Shown one piece after another: positions 4,630 through 5,727 of a stretch of 5,727 bases of DNA. Made by a program: the position numbers and the translations under genes. Below the pieces are notes generated by a model that saw only the letters and a program-made list of their open reading frames with translations, did not search any database and was not told the origin of the DNA. Source of the DNA: an uncultured Burkholderiales bacterium (GTDB taxonomy: Bacteria; Pseudomonadota; Gammaproteobacteria; Burkholderiales; Burkholderiaceae). The stretch's first letter is position 1. Each line of letters opens with the position of its first letter. The stretch is from NCBI GenBank assembly GCA_903845315.1, contig CAIMWY010000381.1, forward strand, positions 1 through 5,727, read 5' to 3'.

Positions 4630-5727
4630 CCCTGAGCCAGCGCCGCTGTGCGTGCGCCGTCTGCACAGCGCGGGCCTCACCGTGCTCTTGCTCGCACTGG
4701 GTGTGGCACAAGCCCTCGCCATGGCGTGGCCGGTTGCAGGGTCTTTTCAAGGCCAGCCCTCCGGTGTGCTGCAACTGCTCAGCCTCACAGGCTTTGCCTT
4801 CTTGCTTCGGTGCAGTACCACTGCGCAACAAGCATTTTGGCGTGGCTGGTGCTTTGCCACCGGCTGGTTGGTGGCGGGCACTTGGTGGCTCTACATTTCT
4901 ATGCACGACTACGGCGGCATGCCCGCTGGCTTGGCCGGCCTGGCCGTGTTTTTACTGGGCGCGGGCCTAGCGCTTTTCTACGCCTTGGCCAGCTGGGTCT
5001 ATCACAGGGCGTGCAACAACAGCACCGTCAACGGCTTCAGTCACGACAACAACAACGGCATAGCAACAGCATCCTCATCCGCAAAGCGCGTCAGCACCAT
5101 CACGAGCGCTTTTGCATTTGCCGCCGTGTGGCTCTTGGCCGAGTTGACGCGCGGCAATTTATGGACGGGCTTTCCTTGGGCCGCCGGTGGTTATGCCCAT
5201 GTCGACAGCGTCATGCGCGAATGGGCGCCTTGGGTTGGCGTTTACGGCCTGAGCGCCATCAGCGCTTGGTTTTCCATGCTCGCCGCCGCCGCTTGCCAGC
5301 GCCTGCAACGCCGCTACACAAACACAAACACCAACACCAGCACCAACACCAGCACCAGCACCAGCACCAGCAAGTGGATGGGCGTCTTGTGCTTGTGCGT
5401 TTTGGCCCTCACCTGGGTGGCCTCGCCACTGCGTCATGCGGGCATGCCAGCCCAAGCCACCAAGCCAGGTCTCAGCGTTACCCTTTTGCAAGGCAATGTG
5501 CCGCAAGACCTCAAATTCGGGCCCGGGGTCTCGATGGCCCTGAGCGACTACCGCCAAGCCCTGATCGACAACACCTCCGACCTCATCGTCACCCCCGAAA
5601 CCGCCTTGCCCCTGCTGCTGGACTACCTGCCCGACGGCTATTGGCAGCGCTTGCAACAGCGCTACGCCACCGGGAGGCAAGCCGCCCTCATTGGCCTGCC
5701 CCTGAGGGCTGCCGCACCAGCTCTCCC
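4601..5727 (+). CDS. lnt: Apolipoprotein N-acyltransferase, 5' part (runs off the window)
   Basis: Lnt transfers the third acyl chain from a phospholipid to the N-terminal cysteine of lipoproteins in the inner membrane. The first 375 codons are present with no stop. The family is usually about 500-540 residues, so roughly the last quarter to third is missing. Likely membrane helices lie near residues 22-40, 55-70, 80-99, 109-134, 166-182, 211-231 and 259-275. Family marks are TWWLYISMHDYGGMP (94-108), TRGNLWTGFPWAAGGY (183-198), LLQGNVPQDLKF (295-306) opening the periplasmic nitrilase-like domain, and TPETALP (331-337), whose E333 matches catalytic Glu267 of E. coli. The Lys and Cys of the triad would lie beyond the edge. 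Two low-complexity loops stand out: an Asn/Ser-rich one at 136-163 and a Thr-Asn/Thr-Ser tract at 240-257. The ATG at 4601 lies inside corC and has no Shine-Dalgarno sequence, so translation probably depends on corC. Confidence 0.93.
   Translation, partial: MDAPRRRTPSPEPAPLCVRRLHSAGLTVLLLALGVAQALAMAWPVAGSFQGQPSGVLQLLSLTGFAFLLRCSTTAQQAFWRGWCFATGWLVAGTWWLYISMHDYGGMPAGLAGLAVFLLGAGLALFYALASWVYHRACNNSTVNGFSHDNNNGIATASSSAKRVSTITSAFAFAAVWLLAELTRGNLWTGFPWAAGGYAHVDSVMREWAPWVGVYGLSAISAWFSMLAAAACQRLQRRYTNTNTNTSTNTSTSTSTSKWMGVLCLCVLALTWVASPLRHAGMPAQATKPGLSVTLLQGNVPQDLKFGPGVSMALSDYRQALIDNTSDLIVTPETALPLLLDYLPDGYWQRLQQRYATGRQAALIGLPLRAAAPAL
5318..5371 (+). repeat. In-frame hexanucleotide microsatellite within lnt
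   Basis: Nine consecutive six-base units follow the pattern ACM-ARC: ACAAAC twice, ACCAAC, ACCAGC, ACCAAC, then ACCAGC four times. They encode nine Thr-Asn or Thr-Ser dipeptides (Lnt residues 240-257). Gain or loss of a unit keeps the frame. The tract falls between a basic stretch (CQRLQRR, 232-238) and the next hydrophobic helix, in the loop expected to be cytoplasmic by the E. coli Lnt topology. Confidence 0.9.

Noticed and set aside
4566..4970. Plus-strand 134-residue open frame across the corC-lnt junction
   Set aside because: It is out of frame with both genes. The lnt frame is open to the window end and carries the family motifs.
5159..5680. Minus-strand 173-residue open frame opposite lnt with a Gly-Ala-Val repeat
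   Set aside because: It lies wholly opposite the well-supported lnt frame. Its repeat is the antisense reading of the Thr-Asn/Ser microsatellite, and there is no family resemblance or start signal.

Overview
The window looks like an ordinary chromosomal segment of a Gram-negative betaproteobacterium, probably order Burkholderiales and plausibly a Comamonadaceae-like freshwater lineage. The reasons are the 5S rRNA sequence, the FadD, CorC and Lnt sequence styles, and the corC-lnt gene order. The family-level placement is inference from memory of related sequences, not from a search.

Layout from left to right. Positions 1-114 hold the 5S rRNA at the 3' end of an rRNA operon whose 16S and 23S genes must lie to the left. 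A strong hairpin terminator follows (127-164) with T-runs on both strands, so it can serve both the rRNA operon and the convergent genes. On the minus strand, a long-chain acyl-CoA ligase of the FadD family (1086-2786) is followed by a metallo-beta-lactamase-fold hydrolase (170-1093). Their reading frames overlap by 8 bases, so they are very probably translated together. A 144-bp divergent intergenic region (2787-2930) carries three CCTAGG palindromes, two short inverted repeats and a probable promoter for the rightward gene. On the plus strand come a GNAT-family acetyltransferase (2931-3659), a CorC/YbeX-type twin-CBS protein (3727-4629) and the first 375 codons of apolipoprotein N-acyltransferase, Lnt (4601 to the window end). 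lnt starts inside corC with a 29-base overlap, and its reading frame stays open to the last base.

Functionally, the left pair is expected to activate fatty acids to acyl-CoA, with an unassigned hydrolase alongside. The right-hand corC-lnt pair matches the conserved ybeX-lnt arrangement (Mg2+/Co2+ or ribosome-related CBS protein plus the last step of lipoprotein acylation). The GNAT gene sits just upstream on the same strand and may be co-transcribed, but its substrate is unknown.

I saw no mobile element, CRISPR array, tRNA or phage gene, and nothing that amounts to a new system. The points most worth a second look are the in-frame hexanucleotide microsatellite inside lnt, the triple CCTAGG cluster between the divergent genes, the coupled ligase-hydrolase pair, and the apparently leaderless start of the GNAT gene.
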